64,000 nt of DNA. It comes from Devosia neptuniae (GTDB lineage: Bacteria; Pseudomonadota; Alphaproteobacteria; Rhizobiales; Devosiaceae). Position 1 is the first letter of the stretch, and every line of letters begins with the position of its first letter. The stretch spans positions 3,778,501 through 3,842,500 of the forward strand of contig NZ_CP104965.1 of assembly GCF_025452235.1 (NCBI RefSeq). The letters run 5' to 3'. The position numbers and the translations under genes are program-made. The notes under the pieces are model-generated. The model saw only the letters and a list, made by a program, of their open reading frames with translations. It was not told the DNA's origin and made no database searches. Of this stretch, positions 1 to 7,484 are shown one piece after another.

Positions 1-2
1 CC

Positions 3-479
3 GTGTTAGGCGTATCGCTGGCTTACAATATGTGGCCGGTTTCGCCGATCAAACAGGTGTTGGCGCGCTTTGATCAGGCGGCGATCTTCCTTTTTATTGC
101 AGGGACTTACACGCCATTCCTTGCGGTCATCGGCGGCACCACGGCCGGCATGGTGATGACCAGCTTCGTCTGGGGGGCCTCCCTTGTCGGCGTCGCCCTC
201 AAGCTGATCGTGCCGCAGCGCTTTGGGCGGCTCGCCATCGTGCTCTATCTGGCCATCGGCTGGAGCGGCATCCTGGTGTTTCAGTCCCTGGCGCAGACGC
301 TGCCCGCCAGCACGATGTGGCTGATATTGGCCGGCGGCGTGGTCTATTCCTTGGGGATCGTGTTCCACCTGTGGGAACGGCTGAAGTTCCAGAATGCCCT
401 GTGGCACGTTTTCGTAGTCACCGGCGCGAGCTTGCATCTATGGGCCGTGCTCGATTGCATGGTGATCCACCGGCTCTAA
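3..479 (+). CDS. Hemolysin III family membrane protein, 5' end missing
   Basis: The reading frame is already open at the left edge, so this is the C-terminal 158 or so residues of a longer gene. The protein is almost entirely hydrophobic, with about five membrane segments. It carries the stretch FDQAAIFLFIAGTYTPF, which matches the conserved D..AI....AGTYTP region of the hemolysin III / YqfA / adiponectin-receptor-like family. A late H-x3-W pattern near the C-terminus (ASLHLWAVLDC) fits the metal-binding His region of that family. Members are inner-membrane proteins of uncertain function; hemolytic activity is not implied. The stop codon overlaps the stop of the convergent DUF192 gene. Confidence 0.85.
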   Translation: MLGVSLAYNMWPVSPIKQVLARFDQAAIFLFIAGTYTPFLAVIGGTTAGMVMTSFVWGASLVGVALKLIVPQRFGRLAIVLYLAIGWSGILVFQSLAQTLPASTMWLILAGGVVYSLGIVFHLWERLKFQNALWHVFVVTGASLHLWAVLDCMVIHRL

Positions 480-961
480 TTGGCGACGGGCGCCCCGACC
501 CTCGGATGGTCCATCGTGTCGCCGGGCTTGAGCCCGATTTCCACCGAGCGGCCGCCAGGGATTTCCAGCACGAATTGCACCGGCCCGTCGGACGGAATGC
601 CCGTTGGGTCGTGCGGGCGGGCATTGACATGGATGTTTTTCACCACGCCCTTGGCATCCACGAAGATCATGTCGAGCGGGATGAAGGTGTTGCGCATCCA
701 GAAAGAGACTGGCTGTTCGCCTTTGAAATCGAACAGCATGCCGGCGTCATCGGCCAGTTCCTGGCGATACATCAGCCCCTGCGCGCGGCTTTCCGCCGTG
801 TCGACCACTTCCACGTTGAACTTGTAATCGCCGGTCGATGAATGCAGCACCAGCTTGCCTTCATCGCTGCAGGCGGCCAGGGGCGATGCGGCGAGAATGA
901 CCGCCATGGCAATGCCAGCCCGGCGCAAGTTGGAGCCGATCCGATGGGCAGACAGGGTCAT
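476..961 (-). CDS. DUF192 family secreted/lipoprotein-like protein
   Basis: Protein of 161 aa starting at the ATG at 961. The N-terminus has a basic stretch, a hydrophobic core and LAAC at residues 26-29, which looks like a lipobox, so export and lipid anchoring are likely. The rest is a DUF192 domain: VEVVDTAESRAQGLMYRQEL, then a FWMRNTFIPLDMIFVD block and a C-terminal GD motif. The family has no firm biochemical role. It starts 10 nt after the stop of the upstream cold-shock gene, so the two are probably co-transcribed. The frame is open further upstream (to 1093), but that part overlaps the cold-shock gene and has no coding character. Confidence 0.85.
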   Translation of the reverse strand: MTLSAHRIGSNLRRAGIAMAVILAASPLAACSDEGKLVLHSSTGDYKFNVEVVDTAESRAQGLMYRQELADDAGMLFDFKGEQPVSFWMRNTFIPLDMIFVDAKGVVKNIHVNARPHDPTGIPSDGPVQFVLEIPGGRSVEIGLKPGDTMDHPRVGAPVAN

Positions 962-971
962 GCTGAAATTC

Positions 972-1595
972 CTAGTGCGAGGACGGTGCGTCGCCCCAAT
1001 TATCCGGCCGGATTTCGGCGACCATAAGGCCCTTGGGGCCATTGCCGTAGCGCACCAGCACGAATTGGCCCGGACGCAGCTCGGTAATGCCAAAGCGGCG
1101 CAGCGTTTCCATATGCACGAAAATATCGGGCGTGCCCTCGCCGGCGGACAGGAAGCCGAAGCCGCGAATGCGGTTGAACCACTTCACCTCGAGCCGAACC
1201 ATGCCCGAGGTCGGCTCGACCACGACATGAGTGCGTGGCGCCGGCATTTGCGCGGGGTGGCGGGCGGTGGAATCATCCATGGAAACAATGCGGAAGGCCT
1301 GGAGGCCACCGGGGCGGTTGAGCGCCTCTACGACAATCCGCGCGCCTTCATGGGCGGTCTGGTAGCCGTCGCGGCGCAGGCAGGTGACGTGCAGCAGCAC
1401 ATCGGCCATGCCATTGTCGGGGACGATGAAGCCAAAGCCCTTGCCGGCATCGAACCATTTGATGGCGCCGGTGATCTCGATCGTATCGAGGCCCGCTTCG
1501 CCTGGCTGAACCGACATGTCGGAACGGTCGCTCGCGCTGCCGTCACCCGATTGGGTTACGGGCTGATCGCCGTCGCCGCTGAACTTGGCCCCCAT
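972..1595 (-). CDS. Tandem cold-shock domain protein
   Basis: Protein of 207 aa with two cold-shock (CspA-type OB-fold) domains, at about residues 40-105 and 135-200. Each contains the RNP-1-like core: GAIKWFDAGKGFGFI in the first and VKWFNRIRGFGFL in the second, followed by VLLHVT and IFVHME RNP-2-like strands. The spacer between the domains is Pro/Ala-rich. Two-CSD proteins of this length are typical of alphaproteobacteria and bind single-stranded RNA or DNA. The ATG at 1595 is preceded by GGGA; an internal Met at residue 27 (position 1517) is an alternative start and would still keep both domains. It heads an operon with the DUF192 gene. Confidence 0.9.
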   Translation of the reverse strand: MGAKFSGDGDQPVTQSGDGSASDRSDMSVQPGEAGLDTIEITGAIKWFDAGKGFGFIVPDNGMADVLLHVTCLRRDGYQTAHEGARIVVEALNRPGGLQAFRIVSMDDSTARHPAQMPAPRTHVVVEPTSGMVRLEVKWFNRIRGFGFLSAGEGTPDIFVHMETLRRFGITELRPGQFVLVRYGNGPKGLMVAEIRPDNWGDAPSSH

Positions 1596-1788
1596 AGTCC
1601 CAAAGCCCTTTAAATACTCGACTCGCTACTGCGAGGTACTCCACACCCAAGCACTCTGGCCGATTCAGCGCCAAAAGTTAAGAAGGTGTTGCGATTTTGT
1701 TTAACCGCGGTTGGTCATGGCGCCGGTTGCGGCGGGGCGGCATGCTTGGTAGGCCAAGGTCCAACGGTTTTTGCCCAGGAGAAATGCC

Positions 1789-2205
1789 ATGCAGTTTCTG
1801 CACACCATGGTTCGCGTTACCAATGTCGAGGACAGTCTTCGCTTTTATTGTCAAGGACTTGGCTTGGAGGAAGTGCGGCGGACGGAGAACGAAAAGGGGC
1901 GGTATACGCTGATTTTCCTGCGCGCGCCGGGCGATGCGGGCGGCGAGGTGGAGCTGACTTATAATTGGGACCCCGAGGAATATACCGGCGGCCGCAATTT
2001 CGGGCACCTGGCCTATCGGGTGAAGGATATTTATAAGCTTTGCCAGCATCTTGCGGATATGGGCGTCACCATCAACCGGCCGCCGCGCGATGGCCATATG
2101 GCATTCGTGCGCTCGCCGGACGGGATTTCCGTGGAGCTGATTCAGGAGGGCACTCTGCCCCCGCAGGAGCCATGGCTATCGATGCCAAACACCGGAAAAT
2201 GGTAA
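1789..2205 (+). CDS. gloA: Lactoylglutathione lyase (glyoxalase I)
   Basis: Protein of 138 aa. It converts the methylglyoxal-glutathione hemithioacetal to S-lactoylglutathione in the cytoplasm. The fold is two beta-alpha-beta-beta-beta modules. The likely metal ligands are visible: His5 (LHTMVRV), Glu in the VELTYN strand, His in FGHLAYRV, and Glu in VELIQE near residue 124. The motif NVEDSLRFYCQGLGLEE is typical of the family. The ATG at 1789 has a good ribosome site (AGGAG at 1777-1781); an earlier in-frame start at 1771 lies upstream of that site and is rejected. The length matches bacterial GloA. Confidence 0.93.
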   Translation: MQFLHTMVRVTNVEDSLRFYCQGLGLEEVRRTENEKGRYTLIFLRAPGDAGGEVELTYNWDPEEYTGGRNFGHLAYRVKDIYKLCQHLADMGVTINRPPRDGHMAFVRSPDGISVELIQEGTLPPQEPWLSMPNTGKW

Positions 2206-2238
2206 CGGACTGCTAACGCCGACGCGCGTTAAAGCTAA

Positions 2239-2280
2239 GGTTTCGCTAACCATCCGGGTTAGCCGCAGGTTAGCGAAACC
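2239..2280. repeat. Perfect 12-bp inverted repeat downstream of gloA
   Basis: GGTTTCGCTAAC (2239-2250) and its exact reverse complement (2269-2280) flank an 18-nt loop. A smaller hairpin, TAACGC/GCGTTA (2214-2231), lies just before it. There is no strong T-run after the stem. It could be a weak terminator for gloA or an operator for the lipoprotein gene that starts at 2359. Confidence 0.5.
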
Positions 2281-2358
2281 GATCGTATTTTAGAGACTTC
2301 ACAGGACCGAGCATTGCCTGTTGCGAATTTGCAACGGACCAGTCCCAGGAAGTCGCCG

Positions 2359-2835
2359 ATGCACCCCCTCCTCCGCCCCATTGCCGCTGCCGTGGTTTGT
2401 TCGCTCACTTTGGGAGCCTGCGTGCCGATGGCCATGTTCGCCAGTTCGAGCGGCTCGGCCTATTCGGGCAAGCGCAATGACTGGGGCACGTTCGTCGCCA
2501 GCCGGGAGGTGAATGCATTGTGCATCACCCCCAAGCTCAGATTCGTGATTTGGGAATTCGAGGGACGGTTCGGGCGCAAGGTCATCATGAATTCGGGCTA
2601 TCGCGACGGCCAACACAATTCGGCGGCCGGCGGCGCCGACAGTTCCTACCATACCAAATGCATGGCGGCCGATTTCTACATTCCGGGCGTGCCCAAGCAA
2701 GAGCTGATCGCCTTTGCCATGCGGGTTGACGGCGTGGGCGGGCTGGGCTGCTATCCCGGTCGCCAGTTCATCCATGTCGATGTGCGCGACCGGCCGCGCG
2801 GCTACAACCGCCCGGTGACTTTCTCAGGCTGTTGA
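2359..2835 (+). CDS. Lipoprotein with peptidase M15-like (DUF882/YcbK type) domain
   Basis: Protein of 158 aa starting at the ATG at 2359. Residues 1-20 form a signal peptide ending in LTLGAC, a lipobox, so it is probably a membrane-anchored periplasmic protein. The mature part has the zinc-peptidase pattern of D,D-carboxypeptidase-like M15 proteins: a SGYRDGQHN turn, then SSYHTKCMAADFYI (His and Asp as candidate metal ligands), and a late FIHVDV (His). This suggests a murein endopeptidase or carboxypeptidase, or a domain that only binds peptidoglycan. The frame is open to 2314, but that would place residues ahead of the signal peptide. Confidence 0.75.
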   Translation: MHPLLRPIAAAVVCSLTLGACVPMAMFASSSGSAYSGKRNDWGTFVASREVNALCITPKLRFVIWEFEGRFGRKVIMNSGYRDGQHNSAAGGADSSYHTKCMAADFYIPGVPKQELIAFAMRVDGVGGLGCYPGRQFIHVDVRDRPRGYNRPVTFSGC

Positions 2836-2864
2836 AAAAAGTCACTTTCATGTCGTCAAATGGG

Positions 2865-2893
2865 TTGCGCATCACGAGAGGCCCAACTATACG
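2865..2893 (+). promoter_or_regulatory. Probable promoter of the tRNA-Glu pair
   Basis: A TTGCGC -35 box (2865-2870) and a TATACG -10 box (2888-2893) are separated by 17 nt. They end 14 nt before the first tRNA-Glu gene. Spacing and position fit a sigma-70 type tRNA promoter. Confidence 0.6.
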
Positions 2894-2907
2894 AACCCAG
2901 CGCTTAG

Positions 2908-2982
2908 GCGCCCTTCGTCTATCGGTCAGGACGCCACCCTTTCACGGTGGAGAGAGGGGTTCGATTCCCCTAGGGCGTACCA
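2908..2982 (+). tRNA. tRNA-Glu (anticodon TTC)
   Basis: A 75-nt cloverleaf with encoded CCA. The acceptor stem pairs GCGCCCT with AGGGCGT, the first pair being G-U. The anticodon stem CCACC/GGTGG encloses the loop CTTTCAC with anticodon TTC at 2941-2943. The T arm contains GGTTCGATTCC. A second tRNA-Glu with anticodon CTC follows 50 nt downstream. Confidence 0.96.
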
Positions 2983-3032
2983 TTCTTCTTGCTGAAGTTT
3001 GGCCAAGTAGCTAACACTGAGATCCTTGCTCC

Positions 3033-3107
3033 GCGCCCATCGTCTAGCGGTCAGGACACCGCCCTCTCACGGCGGGAACAGGGGTTCGATTCCCCTTGGG
3101 CGTACCA
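3033..3107 (+). tRNA. tRNA-Glu (anticodon CTC)
   Basis: A 75-nt cloverleaf with encoded CCA. The acceptor stem is GCGCCCA/TGGGCGT. The anticodon stem CCGCC/GGCGG encloses the loop CTCTCAC with anticodon CTC at 3066-3068. It differs from the upstream tRNA-Glu(TTC) mainly in the anticodon arm and nearby bases, so the pair is a tandem duplication that diverged to read GAG. Confidence 0.96.
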
Positions 3108-3119
3108 AGCGAACCAGGG

Positions 3120-3144
3120 GATCAGGTTTCCCCCTTCCCTGATC
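3120..3144 (+). terminator. Hairpin after the tRNA-Glu pair
   Basis: GATCAGG (3120-3126) pairs with CCTGATC (3138-3144) across an 11-nt loop. A TGTGTGATTTT stretch follows. The T-run is short and interrupted, so this is only a candidate terminator. Confidence 0.4.
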
Positions 3145-3317
3145 TGTGTGATTTTCAGAGAAAATAGTGAGAGCTTGGCAGAAAATGGCTGCCTCGCCGC
3201 CTTCTCTGTTCTACACTCCCCGAGCGGCAAAACAATCAAAGCACTCAGCCATCGTCCTATCATGGGGCGCGCGCGAGCATGGGATAGTTCCCCTTTGATT
3301 TCCGGAGCAACTTGCCC

Positions 3318-3641
3318 ATGATCGAGGCAATCAAAGACATTATTCGCGGTGCGACTGGCATTCCGGATCAGGCGCTGCATGTTTTGCTGGGTCTGACCGT
3401 GTACTTCCTCTGTGTGCTGATTTTCCGCGTGCCGTTGCGGAGCTGGTGGCCGTGGCTTGCGGTACTGGCATTACAGCTGATCAATGAGGCGTCTGACGCG
3501 ATCGGAGATCTGCCGCGGCGCAATGGGATCGAGGTTCGTGGGACGATCCTGGATACGGCAATCACGCTTTTGCTGCCGACGATCATCGTGCTGGTCGCCA
3601 AGCTTGCCTTCATGCGGGCCCAAAGGCTGGCGCCGCGCTAG
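3318..3641 (+). CDS. Small membrane protein, VanZ-like character
   Basis: Protein of 107 aa, unrecognised at gene level. It has three hydrophobic segments (about residues 20-38, 42-58 and 78-97) separated by short charged loops. The DQALHVLLGLTVYF start and the QLINEASDAIGDLP loop resemble small VanZ-like or phospho-related membrane proteins, but the match is too weak to name. The ATG at 3318 is preferred: GGAG at 3304-3307 sits 10 nt upstream. A TTG six bases earlier is an alternative. It stands alone between the tRNA pair and a convergent acyltransferase gene. Confidence 0.65.
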   Translation: MIEAIKDIIRGATGIPDQALHVLLGLTVYFLCVLIFRVPLRSWWPWLAVLALQLINEASDAIGDLPRRNGIEVRGTILDTAITLLLPTIIVLVAKLAFMRAQRLAPR

Positions 3642-3661
3642 GGATCGGCTACGCCTGTGCC

Positions 3662-4801
3662 TCAGCCCGTCTCCCGGGGCGCTGTTGGGATGACGGGCGC
3701 CCAAGCGCCCGGAACGGCCTGCGCCGTCTCCTCTTTTCGGCGCGCAGCTTTATGCCGTTGGGCCTTGAGGTCTATACCGAGCAATAGCAAAGCCGTCAGA
3801 TCGGTTTTGAGTGCCAGCTTTTCGATGAGAATGGGTCCGAACAGGCCCATGAGGAATGCCGGCAGGAAGATCAGCTCGGGCGGCATGGCGGGCCAGAGTT
3901 TCTGGAACACCTCCCGCGTGGTACCCGTGAAAATCACATGAAACAGGAAGATGGCGTAGGTGTGGGTCCCGAAATAGAACAGGATTTTGGACCGGGGCTT
4001 GAACAGGAACAGGAACAGCGCGCTGCACAGCCCGAGGATGACCCGATGGACATTGACGATCGGTCGCGGCAGGTGGAGCAGTTCGAGGACCAATGCGGTG
4101 TTGACGACAAGCAGCAGCGCCAGAAGCACGCCCAAGACGACGGTCAGCCAGGCCGGCAGGTCTCCCTCATCGCGTCGCGTCCGGTGGCGTAAATAATAGG
4201 CGAACAGGTGCCCTGAAAGGAAGAAAGGCGCCAGATAGCTCCCCTGGAACATCGACATAACGTTGGGTTCCCAGCGCCCGACGAAAATGAAAAACGGCAC
4301 AAAAAATACAAGCAGCACTACGGCCGCTAGGTCGCTACGCCCCTTGAGCAGGAGGCTCACGGTGAGGAGCAGCGCCGTCAGCACGAATGTGGCCTGCAGG
4401 AACCAATAGTGGGCGTATTGGACGAAGAAAATGGACAGGAACGGCTGCTGATCGTAATCCGCTAACGCCCGCATGGCGTAAAAGATGGCGCTTACTACCG
4501 CCATGGGTACAAGCAGGCGTTTTACCTTGCTGAGCATAGCCCCCTGCCACTGGCTGACGCTGACAATGGCCGCGCTCAACACAAAGCCGGAGATAAAGGA
4601 AAAGATGGGCATGCGCGAATTATCGAGCCCATCATTGACTACGCGCAACGGGTGCCATTGATCCAGCATCAGACCGTCAGTGAGATTGGTGCCGGTAACG
4701 TGGAAGGCGACGAGCAGCAGGCAGGCCAGGCCACGGATAGTTTCGACATATTCGAGCCGTCCAGATCTTGCTTGCACCTCAGACCTCACTGGTCGTGACA
4801 A
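3662..4801 (-). CDS. Acyltransferase 3 family membrane protein
   Basis: Protein of 379 aa with about ten membrane segments. The N-terminus has the family hallmark: YVETIRGLACLLLVAFHV, with Arg in the first helix and the catalytic-type His in AFHV. A later DNSRMPIFSFISGFVLS segment matches the R-x10-F-x-SG block. Members of this family (OafA, NodX, OpgC type) transfer acyl groups such as acetyl or succinyl to sugars or glucans at the inner membrane. The substrate cannot be told from sequence. The last 30 or so residues are a charged, Pro-rich cytoplasmic tail. It is a single-gene unit. Confidence 0.88.
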   Translation of the reverse strand: MSRPVRSEVQARSGRLEYVETIRGLACLLLVAFHVTGTNLTDGLMLDQWHPLRVVNDGLDNSRMPIFSFISGFVLSAAIVSVSQWQGAMLSKVKRLLVPMAVVSAIFYAMRALADYDQQPFLSIFFVQYAHYWFLQATFVLTALLLTVSLLLKGRSDLAAVVLLVFFVPFFIFVGRWEPNVMSMFQGSYLAPFFLSGHLFAYYLRHRTRRDEGDLPAWLTVVLGVLLALLLVVNTALVLELLHLPRPIVNVHRVILGLCSALFLFLFKPRSKILFYFGTHTYAIFLFHVIFTGTTREVFQKLWPAMPPELIFLPAFLMGLFGPILIEKLALKTDLTALLLLGIDLKAQRHKAARRKEETAQAVPGAWAPVIPTAPRETG

Positions 4802-4854
4802 ACCGAACCGGGCGCCAACAGAAGGCCCGACCTGCTGCGGCTATCGAAGGGCTG

Positions 4855-5052
4855 CTAGCCATGGCGCATCTGCGTCATTTCAGGCTCACCACCGACCCTT
4901 TCCAGACCCACTTCGAGACTGTCGAGAAGGTCGGCGAGCTCGCCTAATCCGGCTAGAAGCCTTCCCTGGCAAAGGGCCGGTCGGCCAGTGTCGAGATCAG
5001 AGATACTGCAGGTGACTTTGAATTCGGGCCGAATGTCGCATCTGCCGAACAT
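4855..5052 (-). CDS. Small hypothetical protein, 65 aa
   Basis: No family is recognised. The support is a good ribosome site (GAGGAG about 6 nt before the ATG at 5052) and a sensible Leu-rich amphipathic stretch, LLAGLGELADLLDSLEVGLE (about residues 33-52), which could form a helix. It has no signal peptide or membrane segment. It lies just upstream of the acyltransferase on the same strand, so it could be co-transcribed with it. It may be a spurious ORF in a low-coding patch. Confidence 0.35.
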   Translation of the reverse strand: MFGRCDIRPEFKVTCSISDLDTGRPALCQGRLLAGLGELADLLDSLEVGLERVGGEPEMTQMRHG

Positions 5053-5496
5053 AGCATTCTCCTCGCATCCTGTTTGCCGCCGCCTGTTGTTGATGTCGTT
5101 TATGCCCGAGATCGCCGCTCCTTGTCGGCCCCCAGTATTTGTCGGTCAGGTCTTCCGCCGGATATTTCCACCCAATGGCGGGCAGACCTTCACGCTCGAA
5201 AAGCTTGGCTGGTCAGAGAATGGCACGAATAGCTGCAAGCATAGCGCCGCTATTGCGAAACCACTCAAATACATCTGCACATGGTCTTGCATTTGTCATG
5301 TCAATATGCAGGCCGTTCAGCGCCAATATTTGACAGTACAGATATTGTCTTCAAATGAACAAGCACAAATTTACTTGCGACGGGCATGCGGGGGATCACC
5401 CCCCATTTGTATGATTGCGACAAGCGCGAGCGAGCTGCAGCCAAGCTGGGCTGCACGCCAAGGCGAGCTTCACATGCAGTTGTGTGAACGTTCTGT
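5053..5496. other. 444-bp gap with only a coding-like fragment
   Basis: No intact gene is seen. Composition is less GC-rich than the surroundings, with runs such as CCAATATTTGACAG. On the minus strand, about 5129-5207 reads GLPAIGWKYPAEDLTDKYWG without a usable start codon, which looks like a piece of a real protein. The gap may therefore hold gene remains. Confidence 0.35.
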
Positions 5497-5805
5497 CTAA
5501 CTTACTGACATCTCGACAGTGCCGCCGCTGGCACACCAATTTACCTCAGTGCGCGCCCGTCCCCTCCCGAATCCAGTTACGGTGAGGTCGGCGCGACAGA
5601 CGCCGTCGGGCAGAGTGATCGTCTTGACGCAAAGAGTCGCGCTCTGCCACCCGCACGGCTCCCCCTCAACAGTCCCACCCGTCACCCAAATCTTGCTAAT
5701 GTCACCACTGTAAGGGGCGATCGTGAGTTTCAATGTGTAGCTAGCCGCAAAGCTGGGTGTAGCTGTCAGCGCGAGTGCAAACACGGCCGCAATAATCTTC
5801 TTCAT
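5497..5805 (-). CDS. Secreted hypothetical protein, 102 aa
   Basis: The start is the ATG at 5805, preceded by GGGGGA; the frame is open to 6048, but that extension precedes the signal peptide. Residues 1-21 form a clear Sec signal peptide (MKKIIAAVFALALTATPSFA) cut after AFA-type residues. The mature protein of about 80 residues has four Cys in two spaced pairs, which could form disulfides in the periplasm, and a beta-rich pattern (YTLKLTIAPY, VCRADLTVTGFG). No family is recognised. It has no operon partner and sits in a region of atypical composition. Confidence 0.65.
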   Translation of the reverse strand: MKKIIAAVFALALTATPSFAASYTLKLTIAPYSGDISKIWVTGGTVEGEPCGWQSATLCVKTITLPDGVCRADLTVTGFGRGRARTEVNWCASGGTVEMSVS

Positions 5806-6134
5806 GATGTCCCCCAAGGTAATGAGGTCAGAAGATCGGTCCGGACGATCGTTGTCAATTCGAGCGCAGTTACCCCTCGGGCCATTGCACCAGCGCCCAT
5901 TCACTTCAATGTTTAGGAACCGCAGCAAGCGTGTGTTCAACAATAGTGAAAGTGAGCAGCTTGCAGCGCGACGTCCGCATTTTTCTGTGGTTAATGCAGC
6001 AGATTCGTGCTCAATATTTGTTGAGCCCAGATTTCTGGGAACGCCCACGAGAGAATGGCCCTGATGTCACGTCTCTCGGATCTGAAGAATGGCCGCTACG
6101 CCTGTAGCTGCCAAGCTTTGTGTCGGGGGCAGAA
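5806..6134. other. 329-bp intergenic region between divergent small genes
   Basis: I see no gene, repeat or clear promoter box. Short A/T-rich stretches occur near 5930-6020. It presumably holds the promoters of the two flanking small genes, which point away from each other. Confidence 0.4.
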
Positions 6135-6404
6135 ATGGCGATCTTCAAGATACGGACACTCGCTGGCGATCTGGTCACTGTAGAAGACGGGCGGGACCTG
6201 ACCACGCTGTGCAATACGTTGCGGGACCTGGGCTATCTGCAGGTGCAACGGCGCGATTCCCACTATTCCCCCTCGATGATGACCCTGGTGTCCTTCATGG
6301 CGCATGCGGTGGTTTCGATTGAGCTGGCCTCGGCCGCCGGGGAAGTTGAAGGCGCGGTGTCCTCCAATATCTCTCTTCCAGGGACCTACAACGGCCGGCG
6401 TTGA
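6135..6404 (+). CDS. Small hypothetical protein, 89 aa
   Basis: No family is recognised. The ATG at 6135 follows a GGGGG stretch at good distance; a GTG at 6120 is a weaker alternative. The protein begins with a beta-like run (MAIFKIRTLAGDLVTVEDG) followed by a probable helix (DLTTLCNTLRDLGYLQVQRR) and a mildly hydrophobic segment around SFMAHAVVSIEL. It is likely cytoplasmic. Its 3' end overlaps the 3' end of a convergent small gene by 19 nt. Confidence 0.5.
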   Translation: MAIFKIRTLAGDLVTVEDGRDLTTLCNTLRDLGYLQVQRRDSHYSPSMMTLVSFMAHAVVSIELASAAGEVEGAVSSNISLPGTYNGRR

Positions 6405-6625
6405 TGTCGCGGCGCGGTGCGCGGCACACGGTCGGTTTCAAACAGCTGCAGCGTGTCATCCTCCGGCCGGGGGCGGTAGGCCAGCTCGATCGCCGCTTCT
6501 AGCGCGACCCCGATATGGACGCGTAGGGGCGCAGCGTCCGGCGCCCTGGGCGCAATGGCCAGCGCCTGCTCGAGATGGTCGCGGACGCATTCATAGCGGG
6601 GATCGGGAAGATTGTGCTTGAGCAT
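6386..6625 (-). CDS. Small hypothetical protein, 79 aa
   Basis: No family is recognised. The frame has a GAGG ribosome site about 8 nt before the ATG at 6625 and a plausible alpha-helical content (YECVRDHLEQALAIA and LRVHIGVALEAAIELAY), ending in an Arg-rich tail. No signal peptide or membrane segment is present. It overlaps the convergent 89-aa gene by 19 nt at the 3' end. Confidence 0.45.
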   Translation of the reverse strand: MLKHNLPDPRYECVRDHLEQALAIAPRAPDAAPLRVHIGVALEAAIELAYRPRPEDDTLQLFETDRVPRTAPRHQRRPL

Positions 6626-6809
6626 GGCGGCCTCGTTGTAGGTAGCCGCACGAACAGGTTGCCCTGATCTGGTTCCCGAGCTGTCAAAGCCGGAGTGGCG
6701 ATTTTATTCGAATGCGAGTTTCCACAGGGCGGAGGGCCGCCCCTTTCCCGTTGCCTGAAAGCGGCTGGCATCGCATAGCTATCAGGACCGCAGCGAGGGA
6801 GGATCGGGC

Positions 6810-7484
6810 GTGGATTTCATGCGCCTGCTCAAGTCCGTAGAGGAATTGCTCTACGAACTCGTCACCTGGATCTTGTTCTATCCCCTGACGCTGTGGCGCT
6901 GTCTGCGGCATCCGGTGCGGATGATGAACTATGCCAGCACCGAGCTGGGTGACGCCGAGGCCGAGCAATATGACGATGCACTCAGCCCGCCGATTTTCCT
7001 GCTGCTGACGCTATTCATCGCGCATCTGATCGAGCTGCGCTTCGGCGTGGCGACCAAGGTGGTGTTGCCGGATGTATTTGCGGACGAGCGCAATCTGCTG
7101 TTCTTCCGCGCCATCGCCTTCAGCCTGTTCCCGTTGCTGCTGGCGCTGCAAGATGTGCGGCGGCGTGGCGCCAAGCTGACCCGCCGGACATTGAAGCCGG
7201 CGTTTTATAGCCAGTGCTACGCGGCGGCGCCGTTCATCCTGTCGATCGATCTGGCGGTGATCATTGCGCAGCATTCCAATGTGGCGGCTGTTGTCGCGAG
7301 CCTTGCGGCCTTTGTTGCGGGCCTGATCTGGTATGTGGGCGCGGAGACTGCCTGGCTTTTGCTGGATGGCCGCCTTGGCCGTCCGCGAGCGCTGCTGAAC
7401 GCCAGCGGGGCTATTGCGCTTGGATTTGTCGCGGTGCTGGTCGTGCTGGTGCTGACGGCTTGGACGATTATGGCGCCGGCCTAA
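6810..7484 (+). CDS. Five-helix membrane protein, permease-like
   Basis: Protein of 224 aa with a GTG start at 6810, chosen because GAGGGAGGA ends 6 nt before it; an ATG nine bases later is too far from that site. An amphipathic N-terminus (MRLLKSVEELLYELVTWILF) leads into a PLTLWRCLRHP loop. About five membrane segments follow, of the Yip1-like or DUF-type permease kind. No transporter family motif is present and the function is unknown. The last four bases overlap the convergent ABC ATPase gene. Confidence 0.6.
   Translation: MDFMRLLKSVEELLYELVTWILFYPLTLWRCLRHPVRMMNYASTELGDAEAEQYDDALSPPIFLLLTLFIAHLIELRFGVATKVVLPDVFADERNLLFFRAIAFSLFPLLLALQDVRRRGAKLTRRTLKPAFYSQCYAAAPFILSIDLAVIIAQHSNVAAVVASLAAFVAGLIWYVGAETAWLLLDGRLGRPRALLNASGAIALGFVAVLVVLVLTAWTIMAPA

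Noticed and set aside
5806..6048. N-terminal extension of the secreted 102-aa protein
   Set aside because: It would bury the signal peptide. The ATG at 5805 has a good ribosome site and begins a typical MKK signal sequence.
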